64,000 bases of DNA from Trichococcus shcherbakoviae (GTDB lineage: Bacteria > Bacillota > Bacilli > Lactobacillales > Aerococcaceae): assembly GCF_963666195.1 (NCBI RefSeq), contig NZ_OY762653.1:2716501-2780500 (forward strand), read 5' to 3'. The stretch's first letter is position 1, and every line of letters begins with the position of its first letter. Made by a program: the position numbers and the translations under genes. The notes below the pieces were generated by a model, which saw only the letters and a program-made list of their open reading frames with translations, was not told the origin of the DNA and did no database searches. This document shows, piece after piece, positions 20,089 through 30,375 of this stretch.

Positions 20089-21735
20089 ATGTCTTTTAAA
20101 TTCAAGTTGCCTGCTCTAGGCGAAGGTATCATGGAAGGTGAAATCGTTTCTTGGTCAATCAAAGAAGGCGACACCATCAATGAAGATGATACATTATTAG
20201 AAGTACAAAATGATAAATCAGTCGAAGAAATCCCATCCCCAGTAACCGGGAAAGTCTTGAAGATTGTTGCGCCAGTAGGTACGGTTGCAGTCATTGGAGA
20301 TGTATTGGTGGAAATCGATGCTCCAGGTCATGAAGATGAAGGTTCTGAAGATCCTGCACCAGCAACAGCTTCAGCGGCATCAACTCCAGCAGCACCTGTA
20401 GCTTCAACAGGAGGACTGTTCCAATTCAAATTGCCTGCTCTAGGCGAAGGTATCATGGAAGGTGAAATCGTTTCTTGGCCTATCAAAGAAGGCGATATGA
20501 TCAATGAAGATGATACATTGGTTGAAGTGCAGAACGACAAATCTGTTGAAGAGATTCCATCTCCTGTTACAGGCAGAGTAGTCCGCATCGTAGCGCCAGT
20601 AGGCACGGTTGCAGTCATCGGCGATGTATTGGTGGAAATCGATGCACCAGGCCAAAATGGCCCGGCCGCAGCAGCGCCAGCACCAAAAGCAGCCGCAGCA
20701 CCTGCAGCAGCTTCAACTGCACCAGCGTCATCAGGCGTGGTTGCAGCAGCAAATCCTAATAAGCAAGTTTTGGCTATGCCATCCGTCCGTCAATACGCAC
20801 GCGAAAAAGGCATCGACATCACTGCAGTTGCACCGACTGGAAAAGGTGGTCGTGTACTGAAGGAAGATATCGATAACTTCAGCGGAGTGGCTCCAGTGGC
20901 AGCTAAAGCTGTGACTCCAGCAGTCCAAGGTCAAGCTTCGGCACAAGCAGCAGTCCAAGCGGCTCCTGTAGCAGCAGCTCAAGCAACACAAGCTGCAGCG
21001 CCAGCTCAACCATTCACATCCACTATGGGCGAAGCGGAAACACGTCAAAAAATGTCTCCGATGAGAAAAGCGATTGCGAAAGCGATGGTCAACAGCAAGC
21101 ATACAGCGCCTCACGTAACTTTGTTTGATGAAGTTGAAGTGTCCAAATTATGGGATCACCGCAAGAAATTCAAAGATGTTGCTGCAGCGCAAGGAACAAA
21201 ACTTACTTTCTTGCCTTATGTTGTTAAGGCTTTGGCAGCGACTGTACGTGACTTCCCTATCCTGAACGCTTCAATCGACGATGCCGCTCAAGAAATCGTA
21301 TTGAAGAACTACATCAACATCGGTATCGCTACAGATACAGACAACGGTCTGTTCGTACCGAACGTTAAAGATGCAAATACAAAAGGCATGTTCAAAATTG
21401 CCGATGAAATCAACAACATGGCTGCGCAAGCCCATGACGGCAAACTGGCAGCTGCGGATATGAGAAACGGTTCTGTAACTATCAGCAACATCGGTTCTGT
21501 TGGCGGCGGATTCTTCACGCCAGTCATCAACTACCCTGAAGTGGCCATCCTTGGTGTTGGAACGATAGCGCAACAAGCTATCGTCAATGCAGAAGGCGAA
21601 TTGGCAGTCGGCCGCGTTATGAAACTTTCATTGAGTTTCGATCACCGTATCGTTGACGGCGCAACTGCTCAAAAAGCAATGAACAACATTAAGAGATTAT
21701 TGGCTGATCCAGAATTATTATTGATGGAAGGGTGA
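20089..21735 (+). CDS. pdhC: Dihydrolipoamide acetyltransferase (PDH E2), two lipoyl domains
   Basis: 548-residue core of the complex. Domains in order: lipoyl domain 1 (about 2-78, lipoyl Lys43 in QNDKSVEE), Ala/Pro-rich linker, lipoyl domain 2 (about 110-186, Lys151), linker, E1/E3-binding domain ([17 protein letters not shown] to LKEDIDNF, about 225-262), linker rich in Ala/Gln/Pro, and the acetyltransferase domain with [12 protein letters not shown] (catalytic His near 519). The two lipoyl domains share a 48-bp stretch identical in DNA (20107-20154 and 20431-20478), a sign of recent duplication or gene conversion. AGGGAAG precedes the start. Confidence 0.96.
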   Translation: MSFKFKLPALGEGIMEGEIVSWSIKEGDTINEDDTLLEVQNDKSVEEIPSPVTGKVLKIVAPVGTVAVIGDVLVEIDAPGHEDEGSEDPAPATASAASTPAAPVASTGGLFQFKLPALGEGIMEGEIVSWPIKEGDMINEDDTLVEVQNDKSVEEIPSPVTGRVVRIVAPVGTVAVIGDVLVEIDAPGQNGPAAAAPAPKAAAAPAAASTAPASSGVVAAANPNKQVLAMPSVRQYAREKGIDITAVAPTGKGGRVLKEDIDNFSGVAPVAAKAVTPAVQGQASAQAAVQAAPVAAAQATQAAAPAQPFTSTMGEAETRQKMSPMRKAIAKAMVNSKHTAPHVTLFDEVEVSKLWDHRKKFKDVAAAQGTKLTFLPYVVKALAATVRDFPILNASIDDAAQEIVLKNYINIGIATDTDNGLFVPNVKDANTKGMFKIADEINNMAAQAHDGKLAAADMRNGSVTISNIGSVGGGFFTPVINYPEVAILGVGTIAQQAIVNAEGELAVGRVMKLSLSFDHRIVDGATAQKAMNNIKRLLADPELLLMEG

Positions 21736-21744
21736 AAATAGACA

Positions 21745-23151
21745 ATGGTAGTAGGCGATTTCGCAGTTGAATTAGATACAGTTGTTGTTGGAGCGGGACC
21801 TGGTGGCTATGTAGCTGCCATCCGCGCTGCACAATTAGGACAAAAAGTAGCAATCATCGAAAGAGAATGGATCGGAGGCGTTTGTTTGAACGTCGGTTGT
21901 ATCCCTTCAAAAGCATTGATTTCTGCTGGACATCATTATCAAGAAGCTTTGGATTCCTCCGTTTTCGGTATCACAACTGAAAATGTGAAACTGGACTTCT
22001 CGAAAACTCAAGAATGGAAAGACAACAAAGTCGTCAAAACATTGACGTCCGGTGTTGAGTACTTGTTGAAGAAAAACAAGGTTGAAATCATCCGTGGTAA
22101 TGCATTCTTCAATGACGGAGAAACATTGCGTGTCTTCACTGAAGATGCAGCACAAACGTACACTTTCAAAAATGCGATCATCGCTACTGGTAGCCGTCCG
22201 ATCGAAATCAAAGGTTTCAAATTTGGCGGACGCGTCATCGATTCCACTGGCGGATTGAATTTGACTGAAGTTCCTAAGAAATTAGTCATCGTCGGTGGCG
22301 GTGTCATCGGTACTGAACTAGGCGGAGCATACGCTAACCTAGGCTCTGAAGTGACTATTCTTGAAGGGTCTCCACAAATTTTGCCGACATTTGAAAAAGA
22401 TATGGTCAAGTTCGTTGAAAAATCATTCCAAGAAAAAGGCGTTACAGTCGTCACGAAAGCAATGGCTAAAGAAGCCGTCGACAACGGAGACAGCGTAACC
22501 GTCAAATATGAAGCAAACGGTAAAGAAGAAGTTATCGAAGCTGACTACGTAATGGTTACTGTCGGTCGCCGTCCAAATACGGATGACTTGGGTCTTGAAG
22601 TAGTCGGAGTTGAAATGACTGACCGTGGTTTGGTTAAGGTCGATAATCAAGGCCGCACAAATGTAAAACACATTTTTGCGATCGGCGATATCGTTCCTGG
22701 TGCTGCCTTGGCTCATAAAGCCAGCTATGAAGCTAAAATTGCTGCTGAAGCTATTGCAGGACATCCTTCTGCAGTTGATTACCGCGCTATGCCAGGGGTT
22801 GCCTTTACGGATCCTGAATTAGCTACCATCGGCTTCACTGCTGCCGAAGCAAAAGATAAAGGGTTGGATGTCAAAGCATCCAAATTCCCGTTATCAGGTA
22901 ACGGACGCGCATTGTCTTTGAACCAGACAGAAGGCTTTGTCCGTTTGGTTACGACAAAAGAAGACAACGTTCTTGTCGGCGCGCAAGTTGCCGGTGTGAA
23001 TGCCAGCGAAATCATCGCTGAGCTTGGATTGGCGATTGAAGCTGGAATGAACGCAGAAGATATCGCGTTGACGATCCACGGTCACCCATCATTATCCGAA
23101 ACAATCATGGACGCTGCCGAATTGGCTTTGGGCATGCCGATCCACATCTAA
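21745..23151 (+). CDS. pdhD: Dihydrolipoamide dehydrogenase (PDH E3)
   Basis: 468-residue FAD enzyme that reoxidises the lipoyl groups of E2 with NAD+. Seen: FAD motif [19 protein letters not shown] at the N-terminus, redox-active disulfide in [18 protein letters not shown] motif [16 protein letters not shown], and the C-terminal catalytic [13 protein letters not shown] with its His-Glu pair. Start at the ATG at 21745, nine bases after the pdhC stop. Last gene of the operon; a perfect palindromic terminator follows. Confidence 0.96.
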   Translation: MVVGDFAVELDTVVVGAGPGGYVAAIRAAQLGQKVAIIEREWIGGVCLNVGCIPSKALISAGHHYQEALDSSVFGITTENVKLDFSKTQEWKDNKVVKTLTSGVEYLLKKNKVEIIRGNAFFNDGETLRVFTEDAAQTYTFKNAIIATGSRPIEIKGFKFGGRVIDSTGGLNLTEVPKKLVIVGGGVIGTELGGAYANLGSEVTILEGSPQILPTFEKDMVKFVEKSFQEKGVTVVTKAMAKEAVDNGDSVTVKYEANGKEEVIEADYVMVTVGRRPNTDDLGLEVVGVEMTDRGLVKVDNQGRTNVKHIFAIGDIVPGAALAHKASYEAKIAAEAIAGHPSAVDYRAMPGVAFTDPELATIGFTAAEAKDKGLDVKASKFPLSGNGRALSLNQTEGFVRLVTTKEDNVLVGAQVAGVNASEIIAELGLAIEAGMNAEDIALTIHGHPSLSETIMDAAELALGMPIHI

Positions 23152-23172
23152 TTCAAAAATAGTAAAAGGTAG

Positions 23173-23209
23173 AGAGAATCCGGATCCGGATTCTCTTTAT
23201 TTTTTTTGT
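23173..23209 (+). terminator. Terminator of the pdh operon
   Basis: Perfect 24-bp palindrome from AGAGAATCCGG to CCGGATTCTCT (23173-23196), then a T-rich run. Confidence 0.88.
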
Positions 23210-23253
23210 CATGTATAATATAGTAGAAACAGGAATCAGATGGAGGGAATAAG

Positions 23254-23532
23254 ATGCAACATTATGACTATCCGTTCGAAGTAGAATGGTCCAAAGAGGA
23301 GATCGTTAAAGTCATCTCTTTATGGAATGCTGTCGAGCGTGCTTATGAAAGTGGGATCAGCAAAGAAGACTTTATGAAGGCTTACCGGGAATTTAAAACG
23401 GTGCTGCCTTCAGTCGGTCAGGAAAAGAAATACGGCAATCAGTTCGAAAAAGAATCTGGTTACTCCTTGTACAAGGTGCTGCAGGAAATAAAGAAGAGCG
23501 AAAAAAACAAGATCTTCCTTGGGGAGCGTTAA
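23254..23532 (+). CDS. UPF0223 family protein (YktA-like)
   Basis: 92-residue soluble protein. The sequence YPFEVEWSKEEIVKVISLWN at the start and YREFKTVLPSVGQEK in the middle are characteristic of UPF0223, a conserved Firmicute family of unknown function. GGAGGG precedes the ATG. It lies 48 bp before the inositol-phosphatase-like gene, a pairing also found in Bacillus (yktA, yktC region), so they are probably co-transcribed. Confidence 0.85.
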   Translation: MQHYDYPFEVEWSKEEIVKVISLWNAVERAYESGISKEDFMKAYREFKTVLPSVGQEKKYGNQFEKESGYSLYKVLQEIKKSEKNKIFLGER

Positions 23533-23580
23533 ATGACTGGTTAAGGCGCAGATATAGAAGCAGGAGAAGGGAGGGGCCGG

Positions 23581-24354
23581 ATGAATCAGATCGATAAAAG
23601 ACACAGCCTGATCATGTCTTGGTTGCATGAGGCTGCAGATTTGCTGCGGGAATCGTTCAATAAAGAACTTGAAATTAAAGAAAAAACGTCGCGAACGGAT
23701 TTGGTGACAAACATGGATCGGGAAATCGAGTTGTTCCTGTATGAGAAAATCACTGCGCATTTCCCTGATGAGCGTATTTTGGGAGAAGAAAGCGTAGGAC
23801 ATGATATACAGGATCTGGAAGGGATTGTCTGGATCATCGATCCGATTGATGGTACCCTCAATTTCATCAAGCAGAGAGCAAATTTCGCCATCATGATAGG
23901 GATCTATGAAGATGGTGTCGGCCATCTGGGATATATTTATGATGTCGTCAGGGATGAGCTCTACTTTGCGATCCGGCATAATGGCGCTTACTGCAACGAT
24001 CGAAGACTGCCGACCGTGGAGGAACTGCCTCTTTCTGAGGGTTTGGTCGCAATCAGCAACCGGTTGGTGGTATCGGATGCGGGGGAAGCGCGCAGAATCG
24101 CAAAAAACAGCAGTGGGTTGCGCGTGAATGGCTCCGCCGGGTTGGAAACAGCTTGGGTTGCTTCCGGTAAACTGGTGGCTTATATCGCTCCTTCCTTGGC
24201 CCCATGGGATATCGCTGCCGGATTGGTCATAGCCGAAGAGGTGGGCTTGGTATATAGACAAGTTACGGGAGAAAAAATAAACCTGCTCCAGAATAATGCA
24301 GTGATTGTCGCCAACAGATGTGCTTTCCAGGAGATCAAGAACGAATGGCAATGA
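23581..24354 (+). CDS. Inositol monophosphatase family protein
   Basis: 257-residue Mg2+-dependent phosphatase of the IMPase/SuhB/YktC fold. Metal-binding motifs are seen at GEESVG (about 70), WIIDPIDGTLNF (about 84-95) and APWDIAAGLVIAEE (about 205). All metal-ligand acids are present. Actual substrate in Firmicutes is uncertain; inositol phosphates, NADP or PAP are all possible in the superfamily. GGGAGGGG precedes the ATG. Confidence 0.88.
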   Translation: MNQIDKRHSLIMSWLHEAADLLRESFNKELEIKEKTSRTDLVTNMDREIELFLYEKITAHFPDERILGEESVGHDIQDLEGIVWIIDPIDGTLNFIKQRANFAIMIGIYEDGVGHLGYIYDVVRDELYFAIRHNGAYCNDRRLPTVEELPLSEGLVAISNRLVVSDAGEARRIAKNSSGLRVNGSAGLETAWVASGKLVAYIAPSLAPWDIAAGLVIAEEVGLVYRQVTGEKINLLQNNAVIVANRCAFQEIKNEWQ

Positions 24355-24383
24355 ATGTCGGAGCCTCATTAAGATTAAAATTA

Positions 24384-24430
24384 AGTGGACAAGATACAGA
24401 ATAATGTATTTTGTTCACTTTTTTTTGGTT
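24384..24430 (+). terminator. Terminator after the IMPase gene
   Basis: AGTGGACAAGATACA (24384-24398) pairs, with two wobble pairs, with TGTATTTTGTTCACT (24405-24419), followed by eight or more T. Confidence 0.85.
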
Positions 24431-24464
24431 AACGAAAGATGTCAGGAATCATGACATGGGAAGG

Positions 24465-24700
24465 TATGGTATAAACGATTTTATTCACTTGTGTTGAAAA
24501 AAGAAATTACTTTTCTCAGAAAGAGGATTAGATTAAAAATCATAAATGTGAGAAAAAACCTAAAAATGATAAATAAATGAGTATTTAAGACCCTTTCTAA
24601 TGATGCTTAATGAGGGGGAATCTCATTTTTGGTGTGATTGGAGGCAGGTCTCTCATTTTTTCTAATGAAAAACCTTACAAATCCATGTAAGGTTTTTCCA
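24465..24700 (+). ncRNA. Possible small RNA upstream of acnA
   Basis: An extended -10 (TGGTATAAA, 24467-24475) is followed by about 190 nt with no gene and then a perfect terminator, AAAAACCTTACA (24668-24679) / TGTAAGGTTTTT (24686-24697). Inside are AATGAG/CTCATT hairpin arms and a repeated TCTCATTTTT. The terminator lies before the separate acnA promoter, so something other than acnA is being terminated. No Rfam class recognised; a leader or decayed sequence is possible. Confidence 0.35.
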
Positions 24701-24741
24701 ATTGATTGCGCATCCTGACGGTGTTTTTTTTATTTAAAACA

Positions 24742-24770
24742 TTTACATTTGATTAAATTATGGTTATAAT
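24742..24770 (+). promoter_or_regulatory. Promoter of acnA-citZ-icd
   Basis: TTTACA (24742-24747), 17-bp spacer, TATAAT (24765-24770), about 50 bp before the acnA ATG. Confidence 0.75.
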
Positions 24771-24822
24771 CTTCGTATTAAATGAGTTGAATGTGAAAAA
24801 GATGATAAACGGGGGTTATACA

Positions 24823-27534
24823 ATGTCAGAATTTAATCAAAATGCCATAGCTTCTTTTAGTTTAAATGGTCATCAGTATGAATACTATAAATTAAAAAAA
24901 TTAGAAAACAATGAAAAAATCAAAATCGCTAAACTGCCTTACTCGATCAGAGTTCTGCTTGAATCATTGTTACGTCAGGTGGGAGAAAGCGGCATCAAGG
25001 AAGAACATGTTGTCACTTTATCTAACTGGAGCGCAACTGAAACGAACGAGGGCGAAATACCATTCAAACCTTCCCGCGTTATCCTGCAGGATTTCACAGG
25101 GGTGCCGGCAGTTGTTGACTTGGCTTCCTTAAGAAAAACGGTCCATGATTTAGGCGGAGATCCAGCTATCATCAATCCGGAAGTGCCAGTTGATCTGGTC
25201 ATCGATCACTCCGTACAAGTTGATAACTTCGGATCCCCGCAAGCCTTGATCGCGAACATGAAGATGGAATTCCTGCGTAACCAGGAACGTTATCAATTTT
25301 TAAGCTGGGCGCAAAAAGCATTCGACAACTACCGCGCCGTACCACCTGCAACTGGTATCGTACACCAAGTCAATATTGAATATTTGGCATCAGTCGTCAC
25401 AGAAAAAGCAATCGATGAGAACAGAAGCTTAGTTTTCCCTGACACTTTGGTGGGAACGGATTCGCATACGACGATGGCAAATGCGCTTGGCGTATTGGGC
25501 TGGGGAGTTGGCGGAATCGAAGCGGAAGCCAGCATGCTGGGAGAGCCTTCCTTCTTCCCGGTTCCTGAAGTCGTAGGTGTACGCTTCATAAATTCATTGC
25601 AGGAAGCAGCTACCGCAACCGACTTGGCATTGAAAGTCACGCAGAAATTGCGTGAAATGAAAGTAGTCGGAAAATTTGTCGAATTCTTCGGTCCTGGATT
25701 ATCTTCCATGACATTAGCGGATCGTGCGACCATCGCCAACATGGCGCCCGAATATGGTGCGACCTGCGGCTTCTTCCCGGTTGACGATGAAGTGCTTAAC
25801 TACTTGACGTTGACAGGCAGGGATGAAAAACATGTCTCTATAGTAGAGGAATACGTAAAAGCAAACGATCTTTACTACCGTGTTGAAGATCCGGAACCAG
25901 AATACACCACAGTCGTTGAAATCGACTTGAGCACAATCGAGGCCAATGTTGCAGGACCTAAACGCCCTCAAGACTTGGTGCCGGTATCGAAGTTGAAAGA
26001 AGATTTCCAAAGATCCTTGGTTGCGCCGAAAGGCAATGCCGGATTTGGATTATCCGAAGATGAAACAGAAAAAGAAGTTTCGCTTATCCTCGATGGAGAA
26101 GAAGTGAAGATGAAAACAGGAGACATTGCAATCGCGGCCATCACAAGCTGCACGAACACATCGAATCCATACGTAATGTTGAGTGCCGGATTATTGGCGA
26201 AACGAGCTGTGGAATTGGGACTGAACGTTCCGAAATACGTCAAGACTTCGTTGGCACCCGGATCAAAAGTAGTCACTGCTTATTTGGATAATGCCGGTTT
26301 ACTGCCTTACCTGGAAGAACTGGGCTTCAATACCGTCGGCTACGGCTGTACGACCTGCATCGGAAATTCAGGACCGCTTTTGCCTGAAGTGGAAGAAGCA
26401 ATCAAAAACAACGACTTATTGGTTTCAAGCGCATTGAGCGGAAACCGTAACTTTGAAGGACGGATCCACGCATTGGTCAAAGCCAACTACTTGGCGTCGC
26501 CGCCATTGGTAGTCGCTTATGCGTTGGCAGGTACGATGAACATCGATCTGAAAACCGAGCCTATCGGCAATGGCAAAGATGGTCAACCCGTCTACTTAGC
26601 TGATCTGTGGCCAGAAAGACACGCTGTCGAAGCGATGATCCGTGATTTTGTGACACCTGAGATATTCAAAGAGGAATATTTGCATGTGTTTGATGACAAT
26701 GCTGAATGGAATGCGATCGAAACGAATGATGACGCTTTGTACCAGTGGGAAGAGGGATCGACCTACATCGCAAATCCGCCATTCTTCGAGAATTTATCGC
26801 CTGAACCGAAGCCAATCGTATCTTTGAATGGGCTATCGGTATTGGGTAAATTCGGTGACTCGGTTACGACCGACCACATTTCCCCTGCAGGAAGCATCGA
26901 CATCAGCACACCAGCTGGACAATATTTGTCTTCTAAAGGCGTGGGCGTCCGTGATTTCAACTCATACGGCGCAAGACGCGGAAATCATGAAGTGATGATG
27001 CGCGGTACGTTGGCGAATATGCGTATCCGCAATCAACTGGTAACTGGCAAAGACGGCGGCTTCACGATTTACTGGCCGACCGGCGAAGAGATGAGTATCT
27101 TTGATGCATCAGAAAAATACCGTCAAAACGGAACCGGATTAGTGATTTTTGCAGGTGACGATTATGGGATGGGTTCATCCCGCGATTGGGCTGCCAAAGG
27201 TGTCAAACTGCTTGGGGTCGAAGCAGTCATCGCCAAGAGCTATGAAAGAATCCACCGTTCGAATCTTGTGATGATGGGCGTATTGCCTTTGCAATACCAA
27301 ACAGGTCAAGATGCAGAAAGTCTGGGACTGGACGGATCGGAAAAAATCACGATCGATTTGAACGATAGTGTCGGCATCCATGCGGAAATTCCGGTGACGG
27401 CAGTCAAATCAGATGGCCAAGAAATCAAATTTACGACCATTGCCCGTTTTGATTCTGAAGTGGATATGACTTACTACCGTAACGGAGGCATCCTGCCGAT
27501 GGTGATCCGTAAAAAAATGGGGCTTGCTTATTAA
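24823..27534 (+). CDS. acnA: Aconitate hydratase
   Basis: 903-residue aconitase A/IRP1-type enzyme interconverting citrate and isocitrate. The three Fe-S cluster Cys residues are visible in TSCTNTSNP (one) and [13 protein letters not shown] (two); the swivel domain carries [16 protein letters not shown] with active-site Ser and Arg. The start at 24823 ([12 protein letters not shown]) follows GGGGG at a good distance and lies after the promoter; the longer frame from 24760 would overlap the -10. First gene of acnA-citZ-icd. Confidence 0.96.
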   Translation: MSEFNQNAIASFSLNGHQYEYYKLKKLENNEKIKIAKLPYSIRVLLESLLRQVGESGIKEEHVVTLSNWSATETNEGEIPFKPSRVILQDFTGVPAVVDLASLRKTVHDLGGDPAIINPEVPVDLVIDHSVQVDNFGSPQALIANMKMEFLRNQERYQFLSWAQKAFDNYRAVPPATGIVHQVNIEYLASVVTEKAIDENRSLVFPDTLVGTDSHTTMANALGVLGWGVGGIEAEASMLGEPSFFPVPEVVGVRFINSLQEAATATDLALKVTQKLREMKVVGKFVEFFGPGLSSMTLADRATIANMAPEYGATCGFFPVDDEVLNYLTLTGRDEKHVSIVEEYVKANDLYYRVEDPEPEYTTVVEIDLSTIEANVAGPKRPQDLVPVSKLKEDFQRSLVAPKGNAGFGLSEDETEKEVSLILDGEEVKMKTGDIAIAAITSCTNTSNPYVMLSAGLLAKRAVELGLNVPKYVKTSLAPGSKVVTAYLDNAGLLPYLEELGFNTVGYGCTTCIGNSGPLLPEVEEAIKNNDLLVSSALSGNRNFEGRIHALVKANYLASPPLVVAYALAGTMNIDLKTEPIGNGKDGQPVYLADLWPERHAVEAMIRDFVTPEIFKEEYLHVFDDNAEWNAIETNDDALYQWEEGSTYIANPPFFENLSPEPKPIVSLNGLSVLGKFGDSVTTDHISPAGSIDISTPAGQYLSSKGVGVRDFNSYGARRGNHEVMMRGTLANMRIRNQLVTGKDGGFTIYWPTGEEMSIFDASEKYRQNGTGLVIFAGDDYGMGSSRDWAAKGVKLLGVEAVIAKSYERIHRSNLVMMGVLPLQYQTGQDAESLGLDGSEKITIDLNDSVGIHAEIPVTAVKSDGQEIKFTTIARFDSEVDMTYYRNGGILPMVIRKKMGLAY

Positions 27535-27587
27535 GTAGCAAGCCATCCAATTTGCTGAAGAGAGGTTTTTGAGAGGAGAGAAAAATC

Positions 27588-28736
27588 ATGGAAGTACATA
27601 AAGGATTAGCAGACGTTGTCGTATCAGAAACCTCCCTAAGCGCAATTGTTGAGGGACAATTATCCTACTCAGGATATAATATCGACGAATTAGTGGAAAA
27701 AGATGCATCGTTTGAGGAAATCATCTTTTTGTTGTGGAATTCAAGAATGCCTAGCCGGGAAGAATTTGCGCAGTTGGAGCAAGATCTTCACACGCATATG
27801 GCCTTATCTGAAAGTGTCATTGCTTGCCTGAAAATACAGTGCCGCCAAAATCTGCACCCGATGAGTGTCTTACGCACGACAGTCTCACTATTGGGCGTAT
27901 TCGATCCGTATGCGGAAGATATGGACGAACGTTCTGTCTACATTCAAGCAATCTCGATACAAGCAAAAATTCCGACGATCGTTGCCGCATTTGCCCGATT
28001 ACGCAAAGGTTTGGATCCGATCGCGCCACGCGAGGACCTATCGTTCGGAGCCAATTTCCTGTATATGTTGACAGGCGAAGAAGCGAATCCGGATTTGGTC
28101 AGAGCGTATAATCATTGTTTGGTACTCCATGCCGATCACGATCTTAACGCCTCGACCTTCACTGCACGCGTTGCAGCTTCTACACTGACGGATGTCTATT
28201 CTTGTATCACAGGTGCTATCGGAGCTCTAAAGGGCCCCTTGCACGGTGGCGCAAATGAGCGCGTATTCGATATGCTCTCCGAAATCGCTGAATCAGACAC
28301 CAGAGATGTTCCAGGTTACTTGAAATCAAAGTTGGACAATAAAGAAAAAATCATGGGATTCGGTCACCGTGTCTACAAAACGGAAGATCCCCGCAAGAAA
28401 CATTTGAAACGCATGGCTAAGGAATTGACCCAGGAATTCGGAAAAGAAGATTTATATGATCTTTCCTGCGAAGTGGAAGACTATCTATTGAAGGAAAAGG
28501 GTTTGATTCCGAATGTGGATTTCTACTCAGCAACTGTTTATCACTGCTTCGGGATCGAACATGACCTCTTCACGCTATTGTTTTCAATGAGCCGTGTTTC
28601 CGGGTGGTTAGGGCATGTCTTTGAGCAAAAGCGTGAAGCTACCTTGATCCGTCCGCGTTCTAAATATGTGGGAGCCGTAAATCTTACTTACATCCCTTTG
28701 ACTGAAAAAGAAACTATTGGAGGTACAGCACAATGA
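27588..28736 (+). CDS. citZ: Citrate synthase
   Basis: 382-residue type II-like citrate synthase condensing oxaloacetate and acetyl-CoA. Active-site residues are seen in HDLNASTF, the His of GPLHGGANE and the His of MGFGHRVYK, with catalytic Asp in [18 protein letters not shown] precedes the ATG. Its stop overlaps the icd start by ATGA, giving tight coupling. With PDH just upstream it links pyruvate to 2-oxoglutarate synthesis. Confidence 0.95.
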   Translation: MEVHKGLADVVVSETSLSAIVEGQLSYSGYNIDELVEKDASFEEIIFLLWNSRMPSREEFAQLEQDLHTHMALSESVIACLKIQCRQNLHPMSVLRTTVSLLGVFDPYAEDMDERSVYIQAISIQAKIPTIVAAFARLRKGLDPIAPREDLSFGANFLYMLTGEEANPDLVRAYNHCLVLHADHDLNASTFTARVAASTLTDVYSCITGAIGALKGPLHGGANERVFDMLSEIAESDTRDVPGYLKSKLDNKEKIMGFGHRVYKTEDPRKKHLKRMAKELTQEFGKEDLYDLSCEVEDYLLKEKGLIPNVDFYSATVYHCFGIEHDLFTLLFSMSRVSGWLGHVFEQKREATLIRPRSKYVGAVNLTYIPLTEKETIGGTAQ

Positions 28737-30007
28737 CAGTTGGCGAAAAAATTGTTATGAATGAAACAGGGTTGCACACACCTGATTTTCCGATCATCCC
28801 TTTCATCGAAGGGGATGGCATCGGTCCGGAAATTTGGCAAGCATCCAAAAAAGTATTTGAAGCCGCAGTTGAGAAAGCCTACGGCGATTCCCGTAAAATC
28901 GTCTGGAAAGAAGTGCTTGCAGGAGGGAAAGCATTCGATTTGACTGGTTCCTGGTTGCCTGACGAGACTATGGATGTCATCCGTGAACATTTGGTGGCCA
29001 TCAAAGGACCACTGACAACACCAATCGGCGGGGGCATCCGTTCTTTGAATGTTGCTTTGCGCCAGACATTGGACCTTTTCGTATGCTTGCGCCCTGTCCG
29101 TTATTTCGAAGGCGTGCCGACACCATTGAAAGAACCTGAGAAAACCGATATGGTCATCTTCCGGGAAAATACCGAAGACTGCTATGCAGGGATCGAGTTC
29201 GAAGCGCAAAGCGAAGAGGCAAAACGAATCATCGAGATTCTGCAGACCCAATTCGGCGTGGACAAAATCCGCTTCCCTGAGACATCAGCAATCGGCGTCA
29301 AGCCGGTTTCAATCGAAGGATCGGAACGCTTGATCCGCAGCGCCATCAAATATGCCTTGGGAAATGGGCGCACTTCAGTGACCTTGGTCCACAAAGGCAA
29401 CATCATGAAATTCACAGAGGGCGGTTTCAAAAAATGGGGCTATGCTTTAGCTGAACGCGAATTTGGCGATAAAGTCTTCACTTGGGCCCAATACGATGCC
29501 GTAAAAGCTGCGGATGGCAGGGCGGCAGCTGATAAAGCTTATGAAGATGCTGTAGCGGAAGGCAAGTTGATCATCAAGGACCGGATCGCCGACATCTTCC
29601 TACAGGAGATTTTGATGAACCCTGAGAACTATGACGTCATCGCTACATTGAACCTGAACGGTGACTATATTTCTGATGCGTTGGCTGCTCAAGTGGGCGG
29701 AATCGGGATTGCACCCGGGGCTAACATCAATGAGGACACTGGGCATGCTATTTTCGAAGCAACACACGGCACTGCACCGGAATATGCCGGCTTGGATGAA
29801 TTGAATCCTTCATCGGTGCTGTTGTCAGGTGCTATGTTGTTCGATTATATCGGCTGGAATGAAGTCAGCGACTTGATCACCCGTGGCATCGAAAAGACGA
29901 TTGCCAACAAAACAGTCACACGCGATTTCTATTATCTGATGAAGGATGAGGCTGCCCAAAAAGTCAGCTGCTCTGGATTTGCGGAACTGGTCATCAAAAA
30001 CATGTAG
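28733..30007 (+). CDS. icd: Isocitrate dehydrogenase (NADP type)
   Basis: 424-residue enzyme converting isocitrate to 2-oxoglutarate. Typical bacterial ICDH features: [12 protein letters not shown] near the N-terminus, substrate site [45 protein letters not shown], the metal-binding [17 protein letters not shown] and HGTAPEYAG. The NADP preference is inferred from the family. ATG overlaps the citZ stop. Last gene of the operon. Confidence 0.95.
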   Translation: MTVGEKIVMNETGLHTPDFPIIPFIEGDGIGPEIWQASKKVFEAAVEKAYGDSRKIVWKEVLAGGKAFDLTGSWLPDETMDVIREHLVAIKGPLTTPIGGGIRSLNVALRQTLDLFVCLRPVRYFEGVPTPLKEPEKTDMVIFRENTEDCYAGIEFEAQSEEAKRIIEILQTQFGVDKIRFPETSAIGVKPVSIEGSERLIRSAIKYALGNGRTSVTLVHKGNIMKFTEGGFKKWGYALAEREFGDKVFTWAQYDAVKAADGRAAADKAYEDAVAEGKLIIKDRIADIFLQEILMNPENYDVIATLNLNGDYISDALAAQVGGIGIAPGANINEDTGHAIFEATHGTAPEYAGLDELNPSSVLLSGAMLFDYIGWNEVSDLITRGIEKTIANKTVTRDFYYLMKDEAAQKVSCSGFAELVIKNM

Positions 30008-30024
30008 GACCCAATCAAAAAAAC

Positions 30025-30059
30025 AGAGGCATAATCTTTTTGGATTATGTCTCTTTTTG
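30025..30059 (+). terminator. Terminator of acnA-citZ-icd
   Basis: AGAGGCATAATC (30025-30036) pairs with GATTATGTCTCT (30043-30054), then TTTTTG. Confidence 0.85.
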
Positions 30060-30079
30060 CGGATTAAGCCAAAAAGAGG

Positions 30080-30110
30080 CTGGCCCTGAATACTTGCTGG
30101 TCAGGGCCAG
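30080..30110. repeat. Isolated perfect inverted repeat upstream of typA
   Basis: CTGGCCCTGA (30080-30089) and TCAGGGCCAG (30101-30110) are perfect arms around 11 bases; an outer GGC/GCC pair can extend it. There is no T run, so it is not an intrinsic terminator. The remaining gap to typA (30111-30375) shows no gene; a -10 TATAAT is at 30304-30309 without a good -35. Confidence 0.6.
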
Positions 30111-30375
30111 TTGAGCCTGAGTGACAACTGAAAGAAAAACTTTTTCAAGAAAGCCGTTACATTGAACTTTTTTCTTTCCAAATGGTTCCGGAGGTGATAG
30201 ACTGGACAAGTTGATAGTTGTCTTCATGAGTTTTCAACGGGTTTTCACCTATTCCGTAAACGAAAACTGATGGGAAGTTCAAATTCAGAATTGTGATCGA
30301 CTATATAATGGCAGTAGCAGTTGGCATATCAAACAGCAGTGAAAAACAAGTAAACATTTTGGAGGAAAACAACAA

